Below, in pieces: positions 23,597 through 32,522 of a DNA stretch of 64,000 nt. The notes under the pieces were generated by a model. That model ran no database searches. It saw nothing but the letters and a program-made list of their open reading frames with translations, and was not told the origin of the DNA. Made by a program: the position numbers and the translations under genes. Origin of the DNA: CAYNZV01 sp965217095 (lineage in GTDB: Bacteria > Latescibacterota > UBA2968 > UBA8231); assembly GCA_965217095.1 (NCBI GenBank), contig OZ244235.1:3906001-3970000 (forward strand). The letters are read 5' to 3'. Position 1 is the first letter of the stretch; every line of letters starts with the position of its first letter.

Positions 23597-26230
23597 GTGC
23601 CCGCCCCAAAGATCACTCCGGCCATGGCCCAATACATGCAGTTCAAGCGTCAGCACAACGATGCCATACTGTTTTTCCGCATGGGCGACTTCTACGAGAT
23701 GTTCTACGACGACGCGGTCGAGGCGTCCAACCTGCTGGGACTGACCCTCACCGCCCGCAACCACAGCAAGTCATCCGGTTCGGTGCCGCTTGCGGGCGTC
23801 CCGCACCATGCCGCTGATTCCTACCTAGCCAAGCTTGTCCGTCTGGGACGCAAGGTGGCCATCTGCGAACAGGTGGAGGACCCGAAGAAGGCGAAAGGCG
23901 TTGTCAAGCGCGACGTCGTGCAAGTGGTCTCTCCTGGCACGGTTTTATCCGACGCAGTGCTCGATCAACAACGCAACAATTTCCTCGTGAGCCTTCACTC
24001 GGGAGAAGAGCTGACAGGGCTCGCCACTATCGACCTGTCCACCGGCGATTTCACATTGAGCGAATCGGCCCCCGCGGACGTCTGGGGTGAGTTGGAGATT
24101 CTGGCGCCGGCGGAATTCTTGATCGGTGCCGGTGTAGACGAAGAGTGGGTTGAGAATATGCAGGTCATCCTTCCTGGCACCGCCGTAAGCCGCATCGATG
24201 ACTGGCATTTCGAGTTCAATTCGGCCTACGAGTCGCTGACGACACAGCTGCAGGTCCGATCGCTAAAGGGGTACGATGCCGAGGATCTTCGGTCCGCCAT
24301 CTGCGCCGGCGGGGCAGCGGTGGATTACCTGCGCGATAACCAACGTGGCGCCATTGCCCACATCAACCGCATCCAGCGCAAACGACCTGATGACTTCCTC
24401 ATGTTGGACGCAACGGCACAACGGAACCTCGAGCTGCTGGCGAACCAGCACGACGGCAAGCGGGAGGGTTCCCTGCTGGAGGTGCTCGATCAGACCCGTA
24501 CCCCTATGGGCGCGCGCCTCTTGCGTAAGTGGATTGTGGCACCGCTGCGCAATACCAGTGCCATAGTCGACCGACAGGACGCCATAGCCGGGTTGCTCGA
24601 AAACACGCAACATTGTGCAACCCTGCGGGAGGTCATGGGCGGCATCGGTGATCTGGAGCGGGTGATGGCGAGAATCTGTTGCCAGCGGGCCAACGCACGG
24701 GACTTGGTCGCCCTTGCCGTGTCCCTGCGGAAAGTGGAAGAGATCCGGTCTACCTTGGCCGCCCTGCAGGGGGGCTTGCTGGAAACCCTGCGGTCTAGCG
24801 GGCTTCCAGATGTTCATCCCCTCGTTTCCGAGTTGAGCGATGCACTGGTGGATGAACCACCACTCCACCTGTCGGACGGTGGTCTGATTCGCGATGGGTA
24901 TAATGGGAAGCTGGATGAGCTGCGCCAGGCCAGTCGCGGCGGCAAGAAATGGATTGCCGACCAACAGACCCTCGAACGCCAGCGCACCGGAATATCCTCG
25001 CTCAAGATTGGTTACAATCAGGTCTTCGGATATTACCTGGAGGTCAGCAAGGCCAACCTCGATCGCGTACCCGAGGAATACGTCCGCAAGCAGACCCTGG
25101 CCAACGCTGAGCGCTACATTACCTCCGAGCTGAAAGAGTGCGAGGCCCGCGTGCTCGGGGCAGAGGAAAAGATCGCTCAGCTGGAAGGCGAGCTGTTTGT
25201 CGAGCTGCGTTCTCGGGCAGCCGAATGGGCTGAGCCCGTTCAGCGGGTGGCACGAACAGTGGCACAAATCGACGTGCTGCGCAGCCTAGCCGAGGTCGCA
25301 CGTAGCAGCAACTATGTGCGGCCCGAGCTTAATTCAAGTACCGTGATCGAGATCGTGGGCGGTCGTCATCCAGTGGTCGAAAACCTCAGTCGCGACGGCC
25401 GTTTCGTGCCCAACGACGTACGGTTGGATGGTGACGGCGATCAGATCCTTCTGATCACTGGTCCCAACATGGCGGGAAAGAGTACGATCATCCGTCAAGT
25501 GGGCCTCATCGTGCTCATGGCCCAAATGGGAAGCTACGTTGCGGCAGAGCGCGCCCGAATTGGGGTCGTGGATCGGATATTTACCCGGGTGGGAGCGGCC
25601 GACAACCTCGCCCGCGGAGAAAGCACCTTCATGGTGGAAATGAACGAGGCTTCCAGCATACTCAACAACATCACTTCGCAAAGTCTCATTCTTATGGACG
25701 AGCTGGGAAGAGGAACCAGCACCTTCGACGGGTTGAGCATCGCGTGGGCCGTGGTGGAGTTCCTGCACGGTCGAGATCGGGTGAAACCTCGCACTCTGTT
25801 TGCGACCCATTACCACGAGCTCACTGAGCTGGAGAGTCAGCTGGAACGCGTCAAGAACGTCAACGTCATGGTGCGGGAAGAGGGAGACAACGTGGTGTTC
25901 CTTCACCGGTTGGAGGCGGGTCCTTGCGATCGCAGTTATGGAATTCATGTGGCGCGGATGGCCGGCATGCCCGATGCCGTCGTCGACCGGGCGCACGAGA
26001 TCCTGAGCATTTTGGAGCGCGACCAGATCGACCGTGAGCGGCTATCTGGTGACACAAGCCCCGCCCTAGGCGATACCGCCGGCGAGAATCAGCTGCAGCT
26101 CTTCGCTGGGTCATCCACATCCGTTCTCGAGCGCGAGCTGCGCGAGCTCGATATAAACGGCACCTCTCCTCTCGAGGCACTGCTCAAGTTGAACGAGTGG
26201 AAAAAACTGCTGGAGGAAGGAGATCGCTGA
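23597..26230 (+). CDS. mutS: DNA mismatch repair protein MutS
   Basis: 877 aa, GTG start. The mismatch-sensing Phe-x-Glu is in FRMGDFYEMFYDDA near residue 35. The connector, lever and clamp domains follow, and the ATPase has Walker A TGPNMAGKST (about 620), the MVEMNEASSIL motif, Walker B LILMDELGRGTSTFDGLS and LFATHYHEL. A C-terminal extension ends with GTSPLEALLKLNEWKKL, the dimer or tetramer motif. It recognises mispairs and recruits MutL, which is not in this window. Confidence 0.98.
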   Translation: MPAPKITPAMAQYMQFKRQHNDAILFFRMGDFYEMFYDDAVEASNLLGLTLTARNHSKSSGSVPLAGVPHHAADSYLAKLVRLGRKVAICEQVEDPKKAKGVVKRDVVQVVSPGTVLSDAVLDQQRNNFLVSLHSGEELTGLATIDLSTGDFTLSESAPADVWGELEILAPAEFLIGAGVDEEWVENMQVILPGTAVSRIDDWHFEFNSAYESLTTQLQVRSLKGYDAEDLRSAICAGGAAVDYLRDNQRGAIAHINRIQRKRPDDFLMLDATAQRNLELLANQHDGKREGSLLEVLDQTRTPMGARLLRKWIVAPLRNTSAIVDRQDAIAGLLENTQHCATLREVMGGIGDLERVMARICCQRANARDLVALAVSLRKVEEIRSTLAALQGGLLETLRSSGLPDVHPLVSELSDALVDEPPLHLSDGGLIRDGYNGKLDELRQASRGGKKWIADQQTLERQRTGISSLKIGYNQVFGYYLEVSKANLDRVPEEYVRKQTLANAERYITSELKECEARVLGAEEKIAQLEGELFVELRSRAAEWAEPVQRVARTVAQIDVLRSLAEVARSSNYVRPELNSSTVIEIVGGRHPVVENLSRDGRFVPNDVRLDGDGDQILLITGPNMAGKSTIIRQVGLIVLMAQMGSYVAAERARIGVVDRIFTRVGAADNLARGESTFMVEMNEASSILNNITSQSLILMDELGRGTSTFDGLSIAWAVVEFLHGRDRVKPRTLFATHYHELTELESQLERVKNVNVMVREEGDNVVFLHRLEAGPCDRSYGIHVARMAGMPDAVVDRAHEILSILERDQIDRERLSGDTSPALGDTAGENQLQLFAGSSTSVLERELRELDINGTSPLEALLKLNEWKKLLEEGDR

Positions 26231-26241
26231 CAGGCGTACTC

Positions 26242-26793
26242 ATGGCTTCAGCTGCCGATAGATTTTCAACGCTGCAGAAGGTAGGCATCTTTCTCATCGT
26301 CCTGGGTCAAGAGAAAGCGCGTGACATTCTCGATGGCGTCGATGTGGAGACATTGCAGCGACTCAATGCCACTATAGAGGAGTTGGGTGAGCTGACGGCC
26401 GAGGAGAAGGCCGCCGTCATGATCGAATTCGGCGACTTCTTCTACAAAGGGAAAGAGCTCCTGCCGATTTCAAAACTACCCGCGAAAAAGGGGGACAAAC
26501 CTCGTCGCCGACCCGCGAAAGCGGCAGAAACGAAACCAAACAAATTACCCAAGACCAAGAAATCTCAGAAAGCCGGAAAACCGGCGTCCGCAGCAAACAA
26601 GGTAGATGCACTAGGGTCCGATGCGGCGAAAGCGGAGAGCGCATCCACTGCGACCAAGCACGACGAGGAAAAGATTGTCATTTCGGCGTTGAAGAAGCTG
26701 CGCGAGCGGGTCGATCCGAAGCAGATCGACTGGAGTAAGGCTGGGTACGACTTTGGGGAGGGGTTCAAGGGTCCGACGGAAGAAAGGCGTTAG
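26242..26793 (+). CDS. FliG N-terminal-domain-like protein with basic linker
   Basis: 183 aa from ATG 26242 (the open frame starts at 26197 within mutS). Residues of about 8-70 (LQKVGIFLIVLGQEKARDIL...VETLQRLNATIEELGELTAEE) resemble the FliG N-terminal helical domain, in which KAA.LL..LG..KA..IL is the usual pattern. A Lys/Pro/Ala-rich linker (about 80-145) and a short helical end (KIVISALKKLRERVDPKQID) follow. There is no FliG middle or C-terminal domain and no flagellar gene near. It lies 11 bases after mutS. The function is unknown; the FliG likeness is by eye. Confidence 0.55.
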   Translation: MASAADRFSTLQKVGIFLIVLGQEKARDILDGVDVETLQRLNATIEELGELTAEEKAAVMIEFGDFFYKGKELLPISKLPAKKGDKPRRRPAKAAETKPNKLPKTKKSQKAGKPASAANKVDALGSDAAKAESASTATKHDEEKIVISALKKLRERVDPKQIDWSKAGYDFGEGFKGPTEERR

Positions 26794-26816
26794 CCGCGGC
26801 ATTGGCCGCCTTGAAC

Positions 26817-26933
26817 CTAGCGGCCGAACGGCAGTATTCCTAGGTCGCCCAACCGCCTGGCGATGAGTCGAGACATATGGATGAGGACTCCGGCGGCGGC
26901 AACTATCTCGCCCAATAGAATTACAGTTTCCAC
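26817..26933 (-). CDS. Very small hydrophobic protein, 38 aa
   Basis: GTG at 26933 is preceded by AAGGGGAGG with 5 bases of spacing, a near-ideal ribosome site. The peptide has one hydrophobic helix (ETVILLGEIVAAAGVLI) followed by a basic, cytoplasmic-looking end (RLIARRLGDLG) and ends GILPFGR. This is the usual plan of single-span small membrane proteins. It faces the FliG-N-like gene tail-to-tail. No homology can be stated; the ribosome site is the chief support. Confidence 0.5.
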   Translation of the reverse strand: METVILLGEIVAAAGVLIHMSRLIARRLGDLGILPFGR

Positions 26934-27106
26934 GATACCTCCCCTTCGCTAAGTCATACCTTATACCTTCCTTTGAGCAAAAGTCACTCCAAATTGCCAT
27001 TGTCAACACAAGTCTATTAATTACATATAGTAACTAACAGATTCCCCGATATCCGATTGGGGCGACGTGGGACCATATTTCCGGGAGTCGGCAGGATTTC
27101 AAGGGG
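26934..27106. promoter_or_regulatory. AT-rich divergent intergenic region
   Basis: This gap separates the minus-strand 38-aa gene from plus-strand rlmB and is clearly more AT rich than its surroundings. On the plus strand TTGTCA (27000-27005) with a 17-base spacer precedes ACATAT (27023-27028). On the minus strand TTGACA overlaps the same place (RC of 27001-27006 area), and TTGCTC with 16 bases before TATGAC lies nearer the small gene. The exact promoters are uncertain, but two-way transcription from here is likely. Confidence 0.4.
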
Positions 27107-27862
27107 ATGGACCGAGCGGGAAACGACGAAAACCTGATCTTCGGACGGCGTCCGGTGCTGCAAGCCCTGAAGGCAGATCAGCCGATTCAGCGGCTGTATT
27201 TTCAAAAAGGAATCCAGGGCGGGCCCGTCGACCAGTTGTTCGATCTGGTCAAAGAACGGCGCCTCCCTTTCGACCTCAAAGAGAGGGCTTTCCTGGATCA
27301 GCTGACGGCCTCGGGCAATCACCAGGGTGTGATAGCAGTTCGAGCCGCCGTCGCCTACGCCGATTACCCTACTCTGCTCGGTAAACTAGACCCTCACTCC
27401 GCATTTCTGGTAGCACTCGACCACGTTCAGGACCCACAGAACCTTGGCGCCATCATTCGCACATCCTGCGCCGTGGGCGCTGACGGTGTCATCGTGCCGA
27501 AGCGCGGTGCGGCCGGCCTCAGCGGGGGTGCCGCCAAGGCGGCAGCTGGAACCGCGGAAATCGTGCCGGTATGCCGGGTGGGTAATCTGGTTCAAGCGCT
27601 GCAGAAGGCGCAAAAAGCCGGTCTTTGGATCGTCGGTCTCGACTCGAGCGCGGATACTCCTTTCACAGAGGCGGATTACCGTCCGGGCTGCGCCATAGTA
27701 GTCGGCAGCGAAGGGACCGGCCTGCGCAAGCTCGTTCGCGAAAACTGCGATGTTCTCGTAACCATACCCACTACCGGTCACGTCGAATCACTCAATGCCT
27801 CTGTCGCCGGCGCTTTAGTGCTGTACGAGGCGTTTCGTCAACGTCGCCAGGGCCTGGCGTAG
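27107..27862 (+). CDS. rlmB: RlmB/TrmH-family 2'-O-ribose RNA methyltransferase
   Basis: 251 aa. A substrate-binding N-terminal domain (LIFGRRPVLQALKAD) is followed by the SPOUT knot domain with LDHVQDPQNLGAIIRTSCAVGADGVIVP, IVVGSEGTGLRKLVRENCD and IPTTGHVESLNASVAGALVL, the three motifs of this family. The two-domain form fits RlmB, which methylates G2251 of 23S rRNA; the target is inferred from the type. AGGA 11 bases upstream of the ATG is the likely ribosome site. Confidence 0.93.
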   Translation: MDRAGNDENLIFGRRPVLQALKADQPIQRLYFQKGIQGGPVDQLFDLVKERRLPFDLKERAFLDQLTASGNHQGVIAVRAAVAYADYPTLLGKLDPHSAFLVALDHVQDPQNLGAIIRTSCAVGADGVIVPKRGAAGLSGGAAKAAAGTAEIVPVCRVGNLVQALQKAQKAGLWIVGLDSSADTPFTEADYRPGCAIVVGSEGTGLRKLVRENCDVLVTIPTTGHVESLNASVAGALVLYEAFRQRRQGLA

Positions 27863-27865
27863 AAG

Positions 27866-30307
27866 ATGGCGCGCCTGTGTATGGTTTGTTTGCTGTTCTG
27901 CATCACAGGCGCGAATGCCGACGACTCCCTTACCGACACTCTCCTAGTACAGCCCAATCTGGCGGAAGCCACGGCGCTTCTCGAATTGGAGAATAGCGCC
28001 AGGAAGGGTTTCGAGTACAGCGCCGATAGCTTTGTGGTATATGGTCAAAACGATTCCCTCTTTCTACACGGCACCGCCAAGGTGGTTCATAAGGGTGTCG
28101 AGCTCGGGGCGGCGGAGATGGTGTATCGGCGCCAAGCGGAGATGGTGGAGGCTCGCTCCAGCGCCGACAGCAGCGGTCTCCCCGTCGGCAAACCAACCCT
28201 CACGCGTGGCGAAGATACGCTCAGAGGATCGCGGATCATCTATTCTATGGAGTCCGAGCGCGCAACGATTGTCGACGGACGCATTCAACGGGACGACGCC
28301 TATTACGCCGGAAAAATAATCAACACACTCAGCTCCGAGGAGTTTCACGTCAATCGGGGTTCCTACACCACCTGCGACTATTCCGCACCGCACTTCGACT
28401 TCTACAGCCCGCAGATCAAGGTGTTGAGCGGCGACATGGCCATTGCCAAGTCGGTGTTCGTTCGCATCAAGGAGCAACCGGTATTTTGGATTCCGTTTTA
28501 CGTCTTTTCGCTGCGAGAAAACAGGCAATCCGGGTTGCTTACGCCCAGCCTCGGTCGCCGTCCGATTCGCTTCGGCAGTAACGAGAAAGAGTGGGAGATT
28601 CGCAACTTGGGATATTATTTCGCGCCCAACGACTACATGGATATGACCGTGGCAGGAGACCTTCGAACGAGCTCCGGGTGGCTTACGAGCATGAACCTGG
28701 CCTATGCAGTGCGTTATTTGCTCAACGGCCAGTTCCAAACGAGACTGGAAAATCGCCACTCCGCGGGAGCGACGAAATGGAGCTGGTGGACCAGTCTCCG
28801 TCACAGCCAGGAGGTTGGTGAAAACGCTCAGTTGCGTGCCTCAGGAACCTTCCAAAGCAACAAGAATTTCGCCCGCAATAATAGCTTCAATTTGAACGAC
28901 AGGCTGGACCGGACACTTAGATCGAATGCGAGCTTCAGCAAACGGTGGCGCGGTTCCGGGAACAGTCTCAGTATCAACGCCAGCCATACGGAGCGGCTGG
29001 ACAGCGACCGCTTCGACACGGTGCTGCCGGAAGTGAGCTTCCGCAAAGCGCGGAAACCGATTTGGGACACACGGAATCCGAGCGTGAGACGAGGACCGCG
29101 GGCCTCGGTGACACCCTGGTATTCCCAGATCTTCTACGACGCCGGGGCGCGGATGAGAAACTCGCGATTCCGCCGCGGCAACAACGCGGAAACTGAAAGC
29201 CAAACCAGCGCCGATCTCAACCTCAACATCTCCGCGCAGCAGAAGCCGTTTTCGTGGCTGCAGATCGCGCCGAGACTGAGCGAATCCTGGTCCGATCGCG
29301 ATGTTCGCGACGATTCCCTGACTTCCGTGCGCCGGGACCGGTTCGATGCGAGCGCCCGTATCACCCAGACCTTTTACGGAATGTTCTTTCCCCAGATCGG
29401 TCCGGTAACCACCTTTCGACACGTGGTAAAACCCAGCGTCGCTTTTCGCTACCAGGCCACCCACGCTGACACGGGAGGCGTACTCGGTCTCAATGGCCGC
29501 GGCAGCCCATGGAAGCAGAACCGTCCGATCGATTTCAGCCTGGACAATACATTTTGGGTCAAGTTGCAGCGCGGCGAGGAGGAGTCGAAAGTGCGGCTCG
29601 CCCAGCTCAATCTATCGATCTCCTACGATGTCGACCGCGACCAACGGCCGCTGTCGGAGCTGCGCTCAAGCTTGAGCGTGGCGGCCGGACGAACCCTGGA
29701 TTCGAGATTGACCTTGCGCTCGGAGTTCTACGACGACCGCGACCGTTTGGATCTACAGAATCCCCGCCTGCGCCAGGTCGAGCTCCGGACCAGCTTTCGT
29801 GCGACCCGCAAACGAACCACGTCCGGCACCAAGACAGGACCTGGCCGAGGAACCGATTTCGCATCGCCGGCGACTGAGTCATACAACCCCCGAGCAAGCG
29901 CCTACGGCTCGCGAGATTCCTTCGGCTACGAACGCGGATTGCAAAGCGATGTCCGGCGACGCGATAACGCGACGCGTTTGCAGGTGAGTCATTACGTTTC
30001 GCGAACCCGAAGTGTCTCGAGGACCATCACGCGTTCGTGGATTCGGGTGTCCGCCAGCTGGAGCTGGTTGCAGCGCTGGCACTTGCAGTATTCGGTGAAC
30101 TACAACCTGCACGATCCCAATCAACCCTTGTTCGCTGAAGAGCGCATCACCTCCGAGCTGCTGTCGATTCAGCGGAAGTTTCACGACTGGAGTGCTTCCT
30201 TCAACATCGAACCTAATCGATTCCGTCGCGATCGCACCTTCTATCTCAAAGCCCAGCTCAACGATATCCCGCAGATCAAGTTCGAGCGCGGCGACCGGCG
30301 CTTTTGA
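27866..30307 (+). CDS. lptD: LPS-assembly protein LptD (OstA-like)
   Basis: 813 aa. A signal peptide (MARLCMVCLLFCITGANA) is followed by an OstA/LptA-like jellyroll (FEYSADSFVVYGQNDSLFLH, LRGSRIIYSMESERATIVDG), then the conserved YTTCDYSAPHFDFYS stretch and QPVFWIPFYVFSLRENRQSGLL, the LptD family mark, and a long beta-strand-rich barrel domain. It inserts lipopolysaccharide into the outer leaflet. No Cys-rich disulphide pattern like that of E. coli LptD is evident. Its presence implies an LPS-type outer membrane. It follows rlmB after 3 bases. Confidence 0.9.
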   Translation: MARLCMVCLLFCITGANADDSLTDTLLVQPNLAEATALLELENSARKGFEYSADSFVVYGQNDSLFLHGTAKVVHKGVELGAAEMVYRRQAEMVEARSSADSSGLPVGKPTLTRGEDTLRGSRIIYSMESERATIVDGRIQRDDAYYAGKIINTLSSEEFHVNRGSYTTCDYSAPHFDFYSPQIKVLSGDMAIAKSVFVRIKEQPVFWIPFYVFSLRENRQSGLLTPSLGRRPIRFGSNEKEWEIRNLGYYFAPNDYMDMTVAGDLRTSSGWLTSMNLAYAVRYLLNGQFQTRLENRHSAGATKWSWWTSLRHSQEVGENAQLRASGTFQSNKNFARNNSFNLNDRLDRTLRSNASFSKRWRGSGNSLSINASHTERLDSDRFDTVLPEVSFRKARKPIWDTRNPSVRRGPRASVTPWYSQIFYDAGARMRNSRFRRGNNAETESQTSADLNLNISAQQKPFSWLQIAPRLSESWSDRDVRDDSLTSVRRDRFDASARITQTFYGMFFPQIGPVTTFRHVVKPSVAFRYQATHADTGGVLGLNGRGSPWKQNRPIDFSLDNTFWVKLQRGEEESKVRLAQLNLSISYDVDRDQRPLSELRSSLSVAAGRTLDSRLTLRSEFYDDRDRLDLQNPRLRQVELRTSFRATRKRTTSGTKTGPGRGTDFASPATESYNPRASAYGSRDSFGYERGLQSDVRRRDNATRLQVSHYVSRTRSVSRTITRSWIRVSASWSWLQRWHLQYSVNYNLHDPNQPLFAEERITSELLSIQRKFHDWSASFNIEPNRFRRDRTFYLKAQLNDIPQIKFERGDRRF

Positions 30308-30319
30308 GGCACCTCCGAC

Positions 30320-30778
30320 ATGAGAATTCTGGTCCAGCGCGTTCGGTTCGGTCGCATCCATGTGGAGGATGAACCTCGCGGACAGATTGGCCACGGTCTG
30401 GTTCTGTTGGTGGGTCTCCACGTCAAGGACGACCAGCAGGCGGTGGCCTTCTGCGCCGATAAATGCGCCGATTTGCGTATCTTCGCCGACGACGTCGGCA
30501 AGATGAACAGATCCATTCTCGATGTGGAAGGAGAGATCGTCGCCGTGTCACAGTTCACCCTATATGGCGATTGCCGCAAAGGCCGCCGCCCGAGCTTTGC
30601 ACAGGCCGCGCCCCCTGAGAAGGCTGAACCGTTGTACAACCTGTTCGTAGAGTTGCTACGGAACCGCGGAGTGAAGGTGGCGACCGGCGAATTCGGCGCC
30701 TCGATGCTGGTGGAAATCCACAACGACGGTCCCGTCACGCTGATTGTCGAGAGCCCACCTAAAAAAGGCGATGGCTGA
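30320..30778 (+). CDS. dtd: D-aminoacyl-tRNA deacylase
   Basis: 152 aa. The two active-site motifs of DTD are present: SQFTLYGDCRKGRRPSF and NDGPVTL, the latter containing the cross-subunit GP-type element. The start MRILVQRV is typical. The enzyme removes D-amino acids and mischarged glycine from tRNA. Its 3' end overlaps maf by 8 bases. Confidence 0.96.
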   Translation: MRILVQRVRFGRIHVEDEPRGQIGHGLVLLVGLHVKDDQQAVAFCADKCADLRIFADDVGKMNRSILDVEGEIVAVSQFTLYGDCRKGRRPSFAQAAPPEKAEPLYNLFVELLRNRGVKVATGEFGASMLVEIHNDGPVTLIVESPPKKGDG

Positions 30779-31373
30779 ACCCGTCAGAATCGTCCTCGCC
30801 TCTAACTCTCCCCGACGTAAGGAACTGCTGCGCCAAATCGGGGTGCCGTTCGAGCAAATCGCCAGTCCAGTGGCAGAGCCCCAGCCAGGAGGGTTCGGCC
30901 CGGACCGACACGTCGTTCATTCGGCGCGAGCGAAAGCTCGAGCGGTGCGCGATCTCTTGGAACGCGACGGAGCGACGGTGGGTCCAACCGTCGTCATTGG
31001 GGCGGATACGGTTGTGAGCGTCGACGGAGATATGCTCGGCAAACCGGCGGACGAGAATCAAAGTCGCCAAATGCTGCGACGACTTTCGGGCCGGGTGCAT
31101 CAGGTCTACACGGGCGTGGTTGTCATACGTCCCGACTGCAGTGAATTGGCCGCCAGCGTGGTGACGGACGTTTCCATCAAGGCGTTATCGCCGCGGGAGG
31201 TGGAGAACTACGCGGCAAGCGGAGAGCCGCTGGACAAAGCAGGGGCATACGGTATCCAGGGTTTGGCTGCCCGTTTCGTTGAACGGGTGGAAGGATGTTA
31301 TTATAATGTTGTCGGTTTACCCCTCTCCCGGCTCTGTGAAATGCTCGAAGAGGCCGGATACGAAATTCCTTGA
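30771..31373 (+). CDS. maf: Maf-family nucleoside triphosphate pyrophosphatase
   Basis: 200 aa from ATG 30771; an ATG at 30744 lies deeper in dtd and adds no conserved residues. Maf motifs are clear: LASNSPRRKELLRQIGVPFE, KARAV, VIGADTVVSVDG, LGKPADENQSRQMLRRLSGR.HQVYTGV and the late DKAGAYGIQGLAARFVERVEGCYYNVVGLPL. Maf enzymes hydrolyse non-canonical or specific NTPs (dTTP/UTP or m7GTP); the SPRRKELL and ADTVV forms fit the dTTP/UTP group, but this is not certain. Confidence 0.93.
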   Translation: MAEPVRIVLASNSPRRKELLRQIGVPFEQIASPVAEPQPGGFGPDRHVVHSARAKARAVRDLLERDGATVGPTVVIGADTVVSVDGDMLGKPADENQSRQMLRRLSGRVHQVYTGVVVIRPDCSELAASVVTDVSIKALSPREVENYAASGEPLDKAGAYGIQGLAARFVERVEGCYYNVVGLPLSRLCEMLEEAGYEIP

Positions 31374-31424
31374 ATCGAATGATCGCCCCGTTCTGTATCC
31401 CATGGAAGGTATGCTGAAAGCCCC

Positions 31425-32522
31425 ATGAGCGAGGAGATTGCTCAACATCTGAAACAAGCTCGGGAAGCCCGAGGCGAGCGCCTCACCGAGGCCTGCGAGA
31501 GAAGCGGTATAAGTCTGGCGATTCTACAGGGCCTCGAAGCGGCCCGTTTCGACGCGGTCGAGCCGATCTATATGCGCATGGGGCTGCGCTCCTACTCCGA
31601 GTATCTTGGGCTCGATACCACAGCGCTGTTGAAAGCGTTCGACAAGGATGTGGCAAGCAGGTTACCGGACGATCCGGTGCCTCCCCCTGTGCCCCGACCG
31701 CAGCAATCGAAAGGCGGACGAGCTTCATCGATGTCCGGCCGCCGCATAGTCGCCCTGGCGGTCCTTTTTCTAGCCCTCATCGCCGCGGCTTGGATATTGG
31801 TAACGGAATTGTCGGAAAATGGAGAGTTGCGGGATACCGAATCAGCTCAACCCAGTGCAGGCCTATCGGAAGATGCCGGCCCCGAGCAGGCCAGCATCTA
31901 TGCGTCGACGGCTCTTCTTGCCGCAGCGGTTAGCGATATCCTCCCTGAACCAGATTCGGTCACGGCAGATGAAGAGAATGAGGGGCGCGATCCTGCTGGC
32001 ACAGAAGAAGTTGAAACCTTGCGCCGGGATGATCTCACCGCGACGCAGAGCGCCGATACGCCCGCGTCGAATGGTGCCGACGAAAACGTGCCGCTCGGGC
32101 GGGAATACCGGGCGTTACAGGATGAGGTATCCGAATCGGGGAGTGCCCCGTCGCCCACGGACCTGACCGCGTCTCCGGAGGTGATGGCGGAGCCACCGCA
32201 CGAATCCGCCCTCGTGCTTGAGGTCGAGGCCATCGACTCAACCTGGGTGCAAATCTCGTGGGATGGCAGGGATACCTTCCAGGGGATACTCGCACCCGGC
32301 TTGAAACGTCGTTGGGTCGCCCGCGAGAGGTTTCTGGTGCTCTCGGGCAGAGCCCATGGAGCGCGGTACTGGCTTCAGGGAAATCTTCTCGGCAACGGCC
32401 GCCTCGGGGATGCGACCAAGGTGTTGCGATTCCGCGCGGACAGCGAGGGCGTAACCCTTGTGGGGCCGGAATCGGAACCGCTGTCGCTTACGCCAGTGAC
32501 CTCTAACGCGGCGGAACGATGA
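31425..32522 (+). CDS. RodZ-like HTH membrane protein (DUF4115)
   Basis: 365 aa. A cytoplasmic HTH of the RodZ type (LKQAREARGERLTEACERSG, YMRMGLRSYSEYLGLD) covers about residues 5-75. One membrane helix (IVALAVLFLALIAAAWILV) is at about 107-125. A long Ser/Glu-rich periplasmic linker follows, and the end (about 265-345) is a DUF4115 domain (VEAIDSTWVQISWDG...LAPGLKRRWVA). RodZ links MreB to the cell-wall elongation machinery. No mre genes are present here, so the shape role is by family only. It overlaps priA by 4 bases. Confidence 0.88.
   Translation: MSEEIAQHLKQAREARGERLTEACERSGISLAILQGLEAARFDAVEPIYMRMGLRSYSEYLGLDTTALLKAFDKDVASRLPDDPVPPPVPRPQQSKGGRASSMSGRRIVALAVLFLALIAAAWILVTELSENGELRDTESAQPSAGLSEDAGPEQASIYASTALLAAAVSDILPEPDSVTADEENEGRDPAGTEEVETLRRDDLTATQSADTPASNGADENVPLGREYRALQDEVSESGSAPSPTDLTASPEVMAEPPHESALVLEVEAIDSTWVQISWDGRDTFQGILAPGLKRRWVARERFLVLSGRAHGARYWLQGNLLGNGRLGDATKVLRFRADSEGVTLVGPESEPLSLTPVTSNAAER

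Noticed and set aside
24263..25267. Minus-strand open frame of 334 codons inside mutS
   Set aside because: Full overlap with a conserved part of mutS and no recognisable motif; a frame shadow.
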